Source: Phycisphaerales bacterium UBA2218 (GTDB taxonomy: Bacteria > Planctomycetota > Phycisphaerae > Sedimentisphaerales > Anaerobacaceae). Taken from it: a stretch of 17,404 nt of DNA. Where the stretch lies: positions 33,679 to 51,082 of the forward strand of contig DCUI01000063.1 of the NCBI GenBank assembly GCA_002327785.1, read 5' to 3'. Positions 1-7,700 of the stretch are shown here, piece by piece (the first letter of the stretch is position 1; every line of letters starts with the position of its first letter). Made by a program: the position numbers and the translations under genes. The notes under the pieces were generated by a model. It did not search any database, had not been told where the DNA came from, and saw nothing but the letters and a program-made list of their open reading frames with translations.

Positions 1-1189
1 CCTTGCAGGCCTTGATCCACTCGGCGTGGTGGCCGATGGAACGGGGTAAGCTCTTCGGCGGCCGCCTGTAACCCCGCATCTTTGACTCCGGGATCAGACG
101 GGGGCTGTTGCCGCCCCAGCCCTCGACGTACATCTTGCCCTTGTCACCGACGAAGATCAGCCCGTCTTCGCGCGACAGCTCGCGATCCGCATCCAGTTCC
201 GGCGGCCGGGCCGGGATGATCCCGCCGTCGTACCAGTGGAGCGTCACGGGCGGCATGTCGCCACGCGCCGCGAACTCGTAATGCACCGTCGAAGCCAGCG
301 GCAACGTCTCGTCGTTGAACAGGGTCGAGCTGGCGTGGACACTGACCGGCGCCCCGAGCTTGAGCGCCGACCAGACGGGCGCGAGGTTGTGAATCCCCAT
401 ATCGCCCAGGCCGCCGGAACCGAAGTCCCACCAGCCCCGCCAACGGAATGGAGCATACGCCGGGTGATAGGGTCGGTAGGGAGCCGGGCCCAGCCACAAA
501 TCCCAGTCCAACGTCTCGGGCACCTGGGGCGTGTCCTTGGGACGCTCGATGCCCTGGGCCCAGTAGAGGGGCGGCTTGCCGCTGTGCGTCGGCCGATCCG
601 ACCAGGCATGCACCTCCCGCACCGGCCCGATCGCGTCGTCCCAGATCCACTCATTGATCAGCCGATTGCCCTCGAAGGCCATGCCTTGGTTGCCCATCTG
701 GGTGGCGACCTTGGCTTGGCGGGCCGCCTCCCCGAGGGCCCGTGCCTCGAACACGGTCCGCGTCAGCGGCTTCTCGCAGTAGACGTGCTTGCCCAGCTTG
801 ATCGCCATCATGCTCACGACCGCGTGAATGTGGTCGGGTGTGCCCACGACGACCGCGTCGATGCCCTTTTCCTTCTCGAACATGACGCGAAAGTCCTTGT
901 ACTGCCTGGCCTTGGGGTATCTCCTGAACGTGTGCCCGGCGTAGTCCCAGTCGACGTCGCACAAAGCGACGATGTTCTCGCTGCTGACGTCGTTCAGGTC
1001 GCTGGCCCCCTGCCCCCCGATGCCGACGCCGGCAATGTTGAGCTTGTCGCTCGGAGGCGTATTGCCCACCCCGCCCAGGACGTGCCGGGGCACGATCGTG
1101 AACGCCGTCGCAGCAGCGCCGGCGCCAAGCAGGGTCCGCCGAGTCAGAGATGCAGGTCGAAGTTGCGTGCGTTTCTCGGGTGTCTCCAT
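1..1189 (-). CDS. Tat-exported Gfo/Idh/MocA family oxidoreductase (partial, C-terminus beyond left edge)
   Basis: An NAD(P)-dependent sugar or polyol oxidoreductase-like protein, probably acting outside the cytoplasm. The reading frame is open from the ATG at 1189 to the window edge, giving 396 codons without the C-terminus. The start is preceded by a GAGAAAGG ribosome-binding site. The N-terminus has a twin-arginine leader (LTRRTLLGAGA, RR at residues 17-18). The Rossmann glycine motif GVGIGGQG is at 54-61, VVVGTPDHIHA at 113-123, and the family's EKP motif with its catalytic-type lysine at 139-141. A WDFGSGGLGDMGIHNLAP stretch corresponds to the family's usual DMG-x-H segment. It lies 124 bp downstream of the pseudopilin on the same strand. 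Such leader-bearing members are abundant in planctomycetes, often near sugar-catabolism genes. The substrate cannot be read from sequence. The family call is secure; export is inferred from the leader. Confidence 0.93.
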   Translation of the reverse strand, partial: METPEKRTQLRPASLTRRTLLGAGAAATAFTIVPRHVLGGVGNTPPSDKLNIAGVGIGGQGASDLNDVSSENIVALCDVDWDYAGHTFRRYPKARQYKDFRVMFEKEKGIDAVVVGTPDHIHAVVSMMAIKLGKHVYCEKPLTRTVFEARALGEAARQAKVATQMGNQGMAFEGNRLINEWIWDDAIGPVREVHAWSDRPTHSGKPPLYWAQGIERPKDTPQVPETLDWDLWLGPAPYRPYHPAYAPFRWRGWWDFGSGGLGDMGIHNLAPVWSALKLGAPVSVHASSTLFNDETLPLASTVHYEFAARGDMPPVTLHWYDGGIIPARPPELDADRELSREDGLIFVGDKGKMYVEGWGGNSPRLIPESKMRGYRRPPKSLPRSIGHHAEWIKACK

Positions 1190-1239
1190 ATGGCGGCCTT
1201 TCTCAAGAGTCAATCATCGGAATTCAATCGAATCGTCCG

Positions 1240-1268
1240 AGGATATCGCAACCCTTGCGGCTCTTCAA
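1240..1268 (-). promoter_or_regulatory. candidate sigma70-like promoter of the oxidoreductase gene
   Basis: Read on the minus strand, TTGAAG (1268-1263) and TATCCT (1245-1240) are separated by exactly 17 bp. Each box matches the consensus at four of six positions. The predicted transcript would start near 1233, about 44 nt before the ATG at 1189. This suggests the oxidoreductase can be expressed independently of the two upstream genes. It is a motif match only. Confidence 0.4.
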
Positions 1269-1313
1269 CGACTTTCGGGCGAGATCGAGGAGCGGGACCC
1301 CGCTGCACCGAAG

Positions 1314-2066
1314 TCAGCGGTAGCTCTCTCGGGGGTTCAGGAAGACTCGGCCGGCGTGGCCGTCGAGGTAGCTGACGTTGACGCCGCCCTCGGTGGCCCC
1401 GCCCTTGCGGCCGTGGGGAAAGACGCCACCCTTGCGGAAGAAATCGGAGACGACCCAGGTCTCGCCCGGCGCCGCCAGCTCGCACTGGCGGTATCGCTGC
1501 TTTTGATAGTCCGCTTTACCGGTCTTGCCGAGCCAGTCGAGGTGCATCTCGGCCCCGTGGAGCGTGAGTTGGCGGGGCAGGAACTCCGCGGTGTCCCGCC
1601 ACGTGCCGCCGGCCGGACCGGGCTTGTTGACGAGGAAGCTCCAGTAGATGTACGTGATGTTGCCGGCGACGCGGTTGGCCGGCGTGTCGATCACGGAGTC
1701 CGTGCCGCCGGCGGGCGTGCCGCCGTTCGGATCGTTGGCGCACGGCTCCAAGACGCTCGCCTGCGGGCAGTAGAACGCTTCCGTCAGGGCCTTGTTCGGG
1801 TCCGCGCCGAGCCTCGTCAGCAGACCCGGATGGGGATTGTGCTCCGTCGGCTCCAGAGGCAGACGATTGCGGGCCTCCTCGCCGGCGTAGGCCGTCAGGG
1901 CGAGATTCACCTGCCGAAGGTTGCTCAGGCAGGCCATTTCATGCGCCCGGAACCGCACCTTGTGCAGCGCCGGTACGATGATCGCCATCAGTAGGCTGAT
2001 GACGGCGATGACGACCAGCAGCTCGATCAGCGTGAAACCCGGCTCGGATGCACCGCGCATTCGCAT
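1314..2066 (-). CDS. type II secretion-like pseudopilin (planctomycete stand-alone type)
   Basis: A 250-residue prepilin-like protein. The N-terminus carries the prepilin peptidase site G10/F11 followed by FTLIELLVVIAVISLLMAII, with the conserved glutamate at mature position 5 (E15) and a hydrophobic helix. SNLRQVNLAL follows, as in this family. The C-terminus has a histidine followed by VSYLDGHAGRVF, a looser version of the H-X9-DG motif of planctomycete pseudopilins. The ATG at 2066 is preceded by a purine-rich AAAAGGCAAGG. A second in-frame ATG sits two codons later. The gene starts 37 bp after the NIPSNAP stop, so co-transcription is likely. Planctomycete genomes carry many scattered copies of this family beside exported enzymes. 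The exact role of such orphan copies is not established. No other secretion-system gene is visible nearby. Confidence 0.92.
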   Translation of the reverse strand: MRMRGASEPGFTLIELLVVIAVISLLMAIIVPALHKVRFRAHEMACLSNLRQVNLALTAYAGEEARNRLPLEPTEHNPHPGLLTRLGADPNKALTEAFYCPQASVLEPCANDPNGGTPAGGTDSVIDTPANRVAGNITYIYWSFLVNKPGPAGGTWRDTAEFLPRQLTLHGAEMHLDWLGKTGKADYQKQRYRQCELAAPGETWVVSDFFRKGGVFPHGRKGGATEGGVNVSYLDGHAGRVFLNPRESYR

Positions 2067-2086
2067 GGCCTTGCCTTTTCAGGAGT

Positions 2087-2103
2087 CCTATCGGTCCTAT
2101 CGC
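2087..2103 (-). repeat. short tandem GATAGGAC in the NIPSNAP-pseudopilin junction
   Basis: The 37-bp spacer between the two genes contains GATAGGAC twice, separated by one C (GATAGGACCGATAGGAC on the minus strand). It is a minor local duplication. No hairpin or terminator is visible here, which is consistent with read-through from NIPSNAP into the pseudopilin gene. Confidence 0.5.
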
Positions 2104-2979
2104 TCAAATCTGCGAGTAGCCGGCCGGCTTGAGGTAGAGGTTCGTGATCCCCTTGTCGCGGAGAATCGCCTTGTCCGCGTACTCGGGCATCGCCGACAGC
2201 TTCCGCCAGTCGGGATCGCTGACGAACGCCTTCCAGTTGGCCTTGCTCTCGTCCATGTCCTTGAAGCCAAGCATGTAGGTCAGGTTGGGCATCTTCGTGC
2301 CGGCCAGGGTCCGGCCGAAAAAGACCGGGTGCAGCCCGACCTTGCGGAAGATCGCGATCTCGGCTGTATTGAACATTTCGATCTTCTTGAGCCCGGCCTT
2401 CTCGCTCGGGCTCTCATAGGTCCGCAACTGGAAAATGCGTCCCGGTATATCGACGGGCCTCTCCAGCGCCGGCATCCCCGTGAAAGCCAGCATGAGCTGA
2501 ACCTCAAGATTCTTGTAGACGGGCTTGTCCGCAGGGGCATTGACGAAATCGGCTCCTTTCGCCAGGAACTCCTGATCCCCGTACAGCCTATGTGTAAGCG
2601 TGGCAAACGAGCCGACGGACGGGTGCACGAGCAGCACGTAGATCGGGCTGAGCCCTTCGGCCGGGTAGAACACGCCCACCGTTTTGACCCCGAGCCGGTT
2701 CAGGACGGGGATGGCCGCCTCGCTGAGGACCTTGTCCAAGCCGGCCTTCTGCTCCTGGGTCTCGATCTCATAGCGTCGCAGCTCGTAGTACTCCAGTACC
2801 GTCGCCGGTGGTATCTGGCCAGCCGCTGCCTGGGCCGCCCGCATCCGGGCCAAGCGTGTGCGATAGGCAACATCGCTCTCGCCGGGCTGCTGCTTTGTGT
2901 CCTGGGCCATCAGGGCTCCGCCGCCCAGGGAAGCCAGCCCCGCCGCCGTCGCTTTCGCCAGGAATTCCCGTCGTTCCAT
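2104..2979 (-). CDS. NIPSNAP family protein with Tat-like leader
   Basis: A 291-residue protein with two NIPSNAP-type ferredoxin-like halves. The first begins near residue 64 (YYELRRYEI) and the second near 182 (IFQLRTYESPSEKAGL), ending with the typical NLTYMLGFKDMDESKANWKAF segment. The N-terminus MERREFLAKATAAGLASLGG resembles a twin-arginine signal (RREFLAK), so the protein may be exported like the downstream oxidoreductase. The ATG at 2979 has a strong GAGGGGAG ribosome-binding site about 7 nt upstream. NIPSNAP domains have no single known reaction. Planctomycete versions are often annotated only as NIPSNAP family proteins. It is the first gene of a probable minus-strand unit with the pseudopilin. 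I recognise no substrate-binding residues. Confidence 0.9.
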   Translation of the reverse strand: MERREFLAKATAAGLASLGGGALMAQDTKQQPGESDVAYRTRLARMRAAQAAAGQIPPATVLEYYELRRYEIETQEQKAGLDKVLSEAAIPVLNRLGVKTVGVFYPAEGLSPIYVLLVHPSVGSFATLTHRLYGDQEFLAKGADFVNAPADKPVYKNLEVQLMLAFTGMPALERPVDIPGRIFQLRTYESPSEKAGLKKIEMFNTAEIAIFRKVGLHPVFFGRTLAGTKMPNLTYMLGFKDMDESKANWKAFVSDPDWRKLSAMPEYADKAILRDKGITNLYLKPAGYSQI

Positions 2980-3183
2980 GTTCTGTCTCCCCTCATAAGA
3001 GTTTGCCGATCAGTCAGACTCAGACGCGGCACAATCCGTGCCCCGGATGTCCCCTGTGGCAACAATCCGTATTCCCGTGTACATACTCCCGCCGGCTGCG
3101 TTCCGCAAGCAAATCCGCTCCGGCGTCTCCCATCCCGGCGGCCTCCGCCTGCCCGTCGTAACAAGAGAGCACCCGGAACCGGT

Positions 3184-3603
3184 CCGGCGTTTTCCGCGCC
3201 ATACGAGGTCAACCCCCTGCTGCCGGCCGAGTCCTTTCTGGGCGAGGACGAGTACTGGTTCGACGACGAGGCCACGCGGACCAACCTGTACCGTCTGCGG
3301 AAATGGCGAGGCGACTACTACTACTGGCTCGACGGGCGATACCAGCAGATCCTGGAGGAGACGGTCCGGATCAACCTGACCGCATAGCTCCAGAAGGACC
3401 TCGAACGGGTCCGCGCCAAATTGGGCGTCGCCTGCCAAGTCACGCGGGACCGGGTCGCCAACGTCCTTGTCAACGCCACCAGCGAATCGACGCACATGAT
3501 CGAGGAGGAGGCGGAGGGCATCCTGAAGGCTTTCGCCGCGGGCGACGCCTTCACGTTCGAGCGCCAGTACCGCGATCCCCTCCACGCCGTGCCCACTGCA
3601 TAG
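3184..3603 (+). pseudogene. relic of a phage/plasmid D5/P4-type primase-helicase, with in-frame TAG
   Basis: One plus-strand frame shows two recognisable pieces. The first reads AESFLGEDEYW...LYRLRKWRGDYYYWLDGRYQQI, like the segment ahead of the helicase core in D5_N/P4-type primases (usual form: NPHRLARxFL...LRYWRGxWYRWDGxxY). After the TAG at 3385-3387 the same frame continues with LQKDLERVRAKLG and VTRDRVANVLVNAT. It then jumps to ILKAFAAGDAFTFERQYRDP, which resembles the post-Walker segment (LKALxxGDxxTVERKYRDPFTFRPTAK). The frame ends with a second TAG at 3601-3603. The Walker A and B regions that should lie between are missing, and no in-frame ATG precedes the fragment. It is therefore a non-functional remnant of a mobile element. 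The family assignment rests on motif memory, not a search. Confidence 0.7.
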
Positions 3604-3741
3604 AGAGAAGAACCTACCGATAGCGCCTGTAGCGCGCAGCGATCCGTCAGCGCGCCGGGGCGACCCGGTCCACATCCGCGTGGCGGTCGCCCTCGCGTGG
3701 GCCGCCATCGAGGCCCGCGTCCGGCGGCATGTCACGACCGG
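3604..3741. other. short spacer after the primase relic, no gene recognised
   Basis: Between the relic and the PEP-CTERM gene there is a GC-rich stretch with no supported gene. A GTG-initiated frame at 3680 gives a hydrophobic/basic peptide but has no ribosome-binding site and overlaps the end of the PEP-CTERM gene on the other strand. No terminator with a T-run is visible for the PEP-CTERM gene. Confidence 0.4.
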
Positions 3742-4305
3742 TCACAGCGTCCGCCGTCGTCGCAGCCAGCCGACGAGGCCAGCGCCGAGCGTGCTCAGCA
3801 GGATCGCGCCGGGGGCCGGGATCAGCGTCACGCTCAGCGTGGAGGTCTCGATCTCCACGATCCAGGCGGCATCGACCTGGACGCTGGCGTTGCTTGTCGC
3901 AGCGATCCAGGCAGGGTCCAACAGAAAGACGGTGGCGGTCAATTCAGTCTGTGGAGCTCCCAGGGCGCCGGGTCCTGGATTGATGTCGTATCCACTGTAG
4001 TAGAATCCTTGGTCCTGGAGGTAGCCCAGGAAGTGCCCCGCGAACCAGACGGGGTCCTGCTCGCCGGTATCGACCCCCTCGGCAACGATGGTCAGGGTCG
4101 CACTGGCGATTGGGCTAGCCGAACCATCGTATGTGTGTACCCAAGCGGCGGTGGGTGCAGGGTCAATTCGTCCATCCAGCACGCTGAAGACATCCACCGT
4201 CTCAGCATAGGACGTTGAGGCGGCAAACGTACTGCCCGCCATGGTGAGTAACGCCAGGCTCGCTGAGACAACCATCAGCTTCTTCATCTTCTTCATCTTC
4301 TTCAT
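3742..4305 (-). CDS. PEP-CTERM sorting domain protein, small exported
   Basis: A 187-residue exported protein. It has a signal peptide (KKLMVVSASLALLTMAGSTFAA), a small beta-rich body of unknown function, and a C-terminal anchor IPAPGAILLSTLGAGLVGWL followed by RRRR. That is the planctomycete variant of the PEP-CTERM signal: PxPGA motif, hydrophobic helix, basic end. Such proteins are recognised by the exosortase/PEP-CTERM machinery, which is not in this window. The start lies in a 9-nt tandem repeat giving MKKMKKMKK, so ATGs at 4305, 4296 and 4287 are all possible. GAGGAGGAG just upstream of 4305 favours the first. A good promoter lies about 115 nt upstream. The body sequence matches no family I recognise. 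Confidence 0.88.
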   Translation of the reverse strand: MKKMKKMKKLMVVSASLALLTMAGSTFAASTSYAETVDVFSVLDGRIDPAPTAAWVHTYDGSASPIASATLTIVAEGVDTGEQDPVWFAGHFLGYLQDQGFYYSGYDINPGPGALGAPQTELTATVFLLDPAWIAATSNASVQVDAAWIVEIETSTLSVTLIPAPGAILLSTLGAGLVGWLRRRRTL

Positions 4306-4314
4306 CTTCTTCTC
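4283..4314 (-). repeat. 9-nt tandem repeat spanning the start codon
   Basis: The minus-strand unit AAGAAGATG is repeated three times, followed by a diverged AAGAAGCTG copy. The repeat covers the ribosome-binding region and start codons of the PEP-CTERM gene. Each full unit adds one Met-Lys-Lys and one possible start preceded by a purine-rich segment. Copy-number change by slippage would keep the frame and only lengthen or shorten the basic n-region of the signal peptide. Confidence 0.8.
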
Positions 4315-4427
4315 CTCCTCACTGGGGATATGCTAAATGAACTACCCTCTCCACTCTCATCCTTGGGGGTGATGGATACGACGAATGGCTATGAATTGCA
4401 CCCCTACAGCTCTGCCACAGCTTATCT

Positions 4428-4457
4428 ATCTTACCAGTCGCCAGACGGATGTGTCAA
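4428..4457 (-). promoter_or_regulatory. sigma70-like promoter of the PEP-CTERM gene
   Basis: On the minus strand a perfect -35 box TTGACA (4457-4452) is followed after 18 bp by TAAGAT (4433-4428), four of six to the -10 consensus. The local sequence is distinctly AT-richer than its surroundings. Transcription would start near 4421, giving a leader of roughly 115 nt before the ATG at 4305. This is the best -35 match found in the window. Confidence 0.6.
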
Positions 4458-4591
4458 TATGGAAAATTGGTTGATTCTCAGAAAAATAGCGACGGAACCA
4501 TAACCGGCCCCTCGTGTTCTCGTATTGGTCACCTTCGCCCGGTGCCTGATGCCAAGATCTGGGTGTGCTTTCCGTTGACCCGGGCTGTACC
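4458..4591. other. intergenic stretch, nothing further recognised
   Basis: Upstream of the PEP-CTERM promoter the sequence is mixed: an AT-rich part (about 4458-4500), then GC-rich. I see no gene, no hairpin with a T-run and no clear repeat. The frame reading through 4529-4591 on the minus strand only continues past the PEP-CTERM tail remnant described separately. Confidence 0.4.
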
Positions 4592-4669
4592 TTGACTGAA
4601 GCGGCGCCTCAGCCAGCCGGCCAAACCCGCGCCGAGCATGTCCCGTACGACCGCGCCAGCGGCAGGGAT
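4592..4669 (-). pseudogene. orphan PEP-CTERM anchor tail
   Basis: The minus-strand frame encodes IPAAGAVVRDMLGAGLAGWL then RRRFSQ. This closely parallels the anchor of the complete gene downstream (IPAPGAILLSTLGAGLVGWL then RRRR). Key differences are P to A in the PxPGA motif, charged residues (RD) inside the hydrophobic helix, and a non-terminal end that reads on for about 20 residues. The frame opens only at 4738 with no signal peptide and no body. It is best explained as the decayed 3' end of a second PEP-CTERM gene, perhaps duplicated from the same kind of gene as its neighbour. Confidence 0.6.
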
Positions 4670-4692
4670 AGCAGCACGCGGTGCATGCCGTC

Positions 4693-4736
4693 GCGTGAAG
4701 CGTGAAACGCGGTCCTCTGCGTTTCGCGCTTCACGC
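4693..4736. repeat. strong 18-bp hairpin after the alpha-2-macroglobulin gene
   Basis: The arms 4693-4710 (gcgtgaagcgtgaaacgc) and 4719-4736 pair over 18 bp with one G-T type mismatch and an 8-nt loop, ggtcctct. The element begins 15 nt beyond the stop codon of the large minus-strand gene, so it could protect or end that transcript. It lacks the T-run of an intrinsic terminator. The octamer CGCTTCAC/GTGAAGCG occurs in both arms and once more at 4741-4748, which suggests a small repeat family rather than a unique terminator. Confidence 0.7.
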
Positions 4737-4751
4737 ACGACGCTTCACGTC

Positions 4752-7700
4752 TCACCGCACGTCCAGCTCGAAGCTCTCGGAGTGGCTGTTGAACTCCGGT
4801 GCATACATGCACTGGATGCCGGCCATGCCCGTCTGGTATCGGCCCTTGAGCTGGATGCGGGTGCTGTACTCGAAGACGTACGTCCCCTTGGGCAGGTAGT
4901 CCATGAAGAAGTGCGTCGCGGTGTCCCGCGTGCTCTCGTAATAGGCTAGGCCGTCCTGGTAACGGTAGCGGCTCAGGACGTTCACCGGCTCGGTGCCGCT
5001 GCCCCGCTGGTCCTTCATGTGGACGTACTCCATGTCGCGGTCCACCCGCAGCTCGATCCGCACGACCAGCTCGTCGCCCACGGAGAGCGGCCCATCGACC
5101 GGGAACAACACCTGGCCGGAGGCGGTCGTTTCCTTGACGTACAGGTCCTTCTTGAGCGTCAGCGGCGTGCCCTCGTAGGGCGTGACCTTCGCCATGTCTT
5201 CGAGGTACTGCCAGTGGACGGAGCCCCAACTGACGCCTTCATCGACCTTCCGGACCGTGATGTGGCCCATCTCGGACTCGATCTCCTTGCGGATAAACCG
5301 CTCCTCGTAGAAGCCCGTGCCCGCTTCGACGTCCTCGGGCACGATCCACTCGCCGCCCAGGGCCACTTCGACCAGGGCGTCGGAGCTGAGCATGTCCACC
5401 CCGCGAAGGAGCAGGCCATAGACCGCGTCAGCGGTTGCCTTCGTCGTCTTCCAGTCCTGCGTCTGCTTCTGCTTGAGCAGCCAGACCCGGCAATCCTCGA
5501 CCGCCTGGGCGTCGCTCATGACCTCGTCGAACGCCTCGATCATCAGGGCCTGCGTCTCGATGGGCGCCCGGTGCCACCACCAGCTCACCTCGGTATCCCG
5601 CCAGAACATGCCCATCTCCTCGTTCGTGACGCTGAACTCCTTGATGGACTTCATGATCGCGGCGGGCGTCTCGGTGTCGCCGAAGCGCTTGAGCCCGATC
5701 GCAAGATGGGCCTGCGACTGCCGCCACAGCGAGAGCCAGTGCTTACGGGCCTGGCCGAGCCAGTAGTCACGGGCCTCCTGGTATTCGGCGGCGACCGCCT
5801 GGTCGCCCAGAAAGAAGCTGCGACCGTACAGGTAGAAGGCGATGGTCGGGTTGAGGTTATTGGCGTTCTTGTCCCCGTGCAGGAGAATCCAACGGTACTG
5901 CGCGTCCATCCATGCATCCAGGGCGTTCAGGGCCTTGACCGCACAACTGACGTCGATCCCATCGACGCCGAGATGGCGCAGGCGTCCGAAGCCCGTGGTG
6001 ATATAGAGCGTGATGTACGTGCTCCCGCGGCAGCCCGGGAACCAGGGCCACAGGCCATCGGCATACTGCATTTGCCGGAGCTTGAACAGGGTCCGCGACA
6101 TCTCGTCGCTCAGACGGTTCTCGTCGAAGAGGATGCCCACGTTCCTGCGGGCCTCGGATTCGTCGATCGCCTGGCGGACCCAGGGGGTCTCCTCCAGGGC
6201 GAGGCCCTTGAGATCCTCGTTCTTTTCCAGCGGGCTGTCCAAGGCCGGGGTGTTCTTCCACAGATTGAAGATCCGCCGGATCTTCGGGTCGGAATTGGCG
6301 ATGTACGACGCCAGCGAGTTGGCGTAGAGCCGATTGAAGATCTGCTCGCTGCACTCGTATGGGTACTCCATCAGGTAGGGCAGCGCCATCACCGCATACC
6401 ACGCAGGCTGCGAGACCATCTGGACGGTGAGGCTCTGGTGAATCAGCGTATCCGACTGGCCGGACCGGAGGAGCTTCGTGAACTCGAACTCCTTCGTCTG
6501 CGGCCCACGAATCGGCAGAGGCAGCGATTCCGTCACGAGAATCCTGCGGCTGAGCACCGGGAGATAGCCCTCTTGCCCATCGCTAAGGCGCGTCGTCGCG
6601 CCGACGGCCCGGTAGATGAGGAACTCGCAGCCGTCGGGGATCGTCACCCGCCACGAGAGCGTGCGGGATTCCTTGCTGGGCACGTTGAAATCCTGCTCGG
6701 GCGACGTGTTGCCAAGCGCCTCGTCCCGAGGGGCCAGCGTCCGCGCGTCGGAGAACGTCAGGCTCACTTTGCCCGCCACGCGAGCGGCGGACTGGTTGGT
6801 GACTTTCACCGTGAACTCGATCACGTCGCCTTCGCGGACGAAGCGAGGCGGATTCGGCTCGACCATCAGGTCCTTGGCCGTAACGGTCGTGCCGGTCAGG
6901 TAGCCGCTGCGCATCTGCTTGTCGTGCGCGAAGCCGAGGAACTTCCACTGCGTCAGGGCCTCGGGCATCGTGAACTCCATCCGGACCACCCCGTTGCTGT
7001 CGGACAACAGGTGCGGGAAGAAGAACGCGGTCTCGTCGAGATTCGTGCGAGCGGAGACCTGGCTGAGGTCCGGACCCGAATCGGCAGTGGTTGTGGCACC
7101 ATCTTCCGTCTTGTTCTCTGCAGAGGATGCAGAGTCATCCGGCGCCGGGGCGCCCCCGCTTCGAGTCGCAGTCGTTGTGGACCGGCTCCAATAGTAGTAG
7201 TAGTAGTACACCGTCGTGATGTCGGAGGGGAAATGGCGGTAGATCAGTGACGCCGACATGGAATCTACATACCAGTCATAGCCAATGCTCGCGAACGAGA
7301 CCGCCGAGTTCTCGAATCGGCTGCTCAGCCGGCTGCCCTCGGCGCGGAAGCCCGAGAAGCTGTGCGGCCAGTCGTGCGCGAGATACTGATCGAGCGACGC
7401 GTCATACAGGGCCGCCACCATCTCCGCGACCGCCTTGCGGGCGTCGGCGCCCGTGATGACCGCGGTCCAGGTCTCTTTCTGTCCGGGCTCCAGCAGCGAC
7501 GTGAAGTGCTCCCAGGCGAGAGTCAGGTCCTTGTTCGTCCAGGGCACCGCCACGATCCGCTCGTTCACATAGGCCCGGTTCTCGCGGACGTAGGTCAGGC
7601 GGACGGTGAAGCCGCCCCGCATAGACTCGGTGACCTCCTCGCTGATGACCTCCTGGGTCCGGGCCGGATCGGTCCACCAGGCCCGCAGGACCTCGCCGCG

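Noticed and set aside
236..1375. Plus-strand frame of 379 codons across the oxidoreductase gene
   Set aside because: It is the antisense shadow of the Gfo/Idh/MocA frame, which has clear Tat, Rossmann and EKP motifs.
3028..3042. Small hairpin GGCAC...GTGCC and repeated acaatccgt upstream of the NIPSNAP gene
   Set aside because: Only 5 bp of stem and a 9-base repeat; this is within what chance gives in such a window.
4693..4736. Intrinsic terminator for the alpha-2-macroglobulin gene
   Set aside because: The stem is strong but no T-run follows on the minus strand, and repeated octamers suggest a repeat element instead.
5019..7250. Open plus-strand frame of more than 700 codons
   Set aside because: Also antisense to the alpha-2-macroglobulin gene, with the same low-information composition and no ribosome-binding site or domain.
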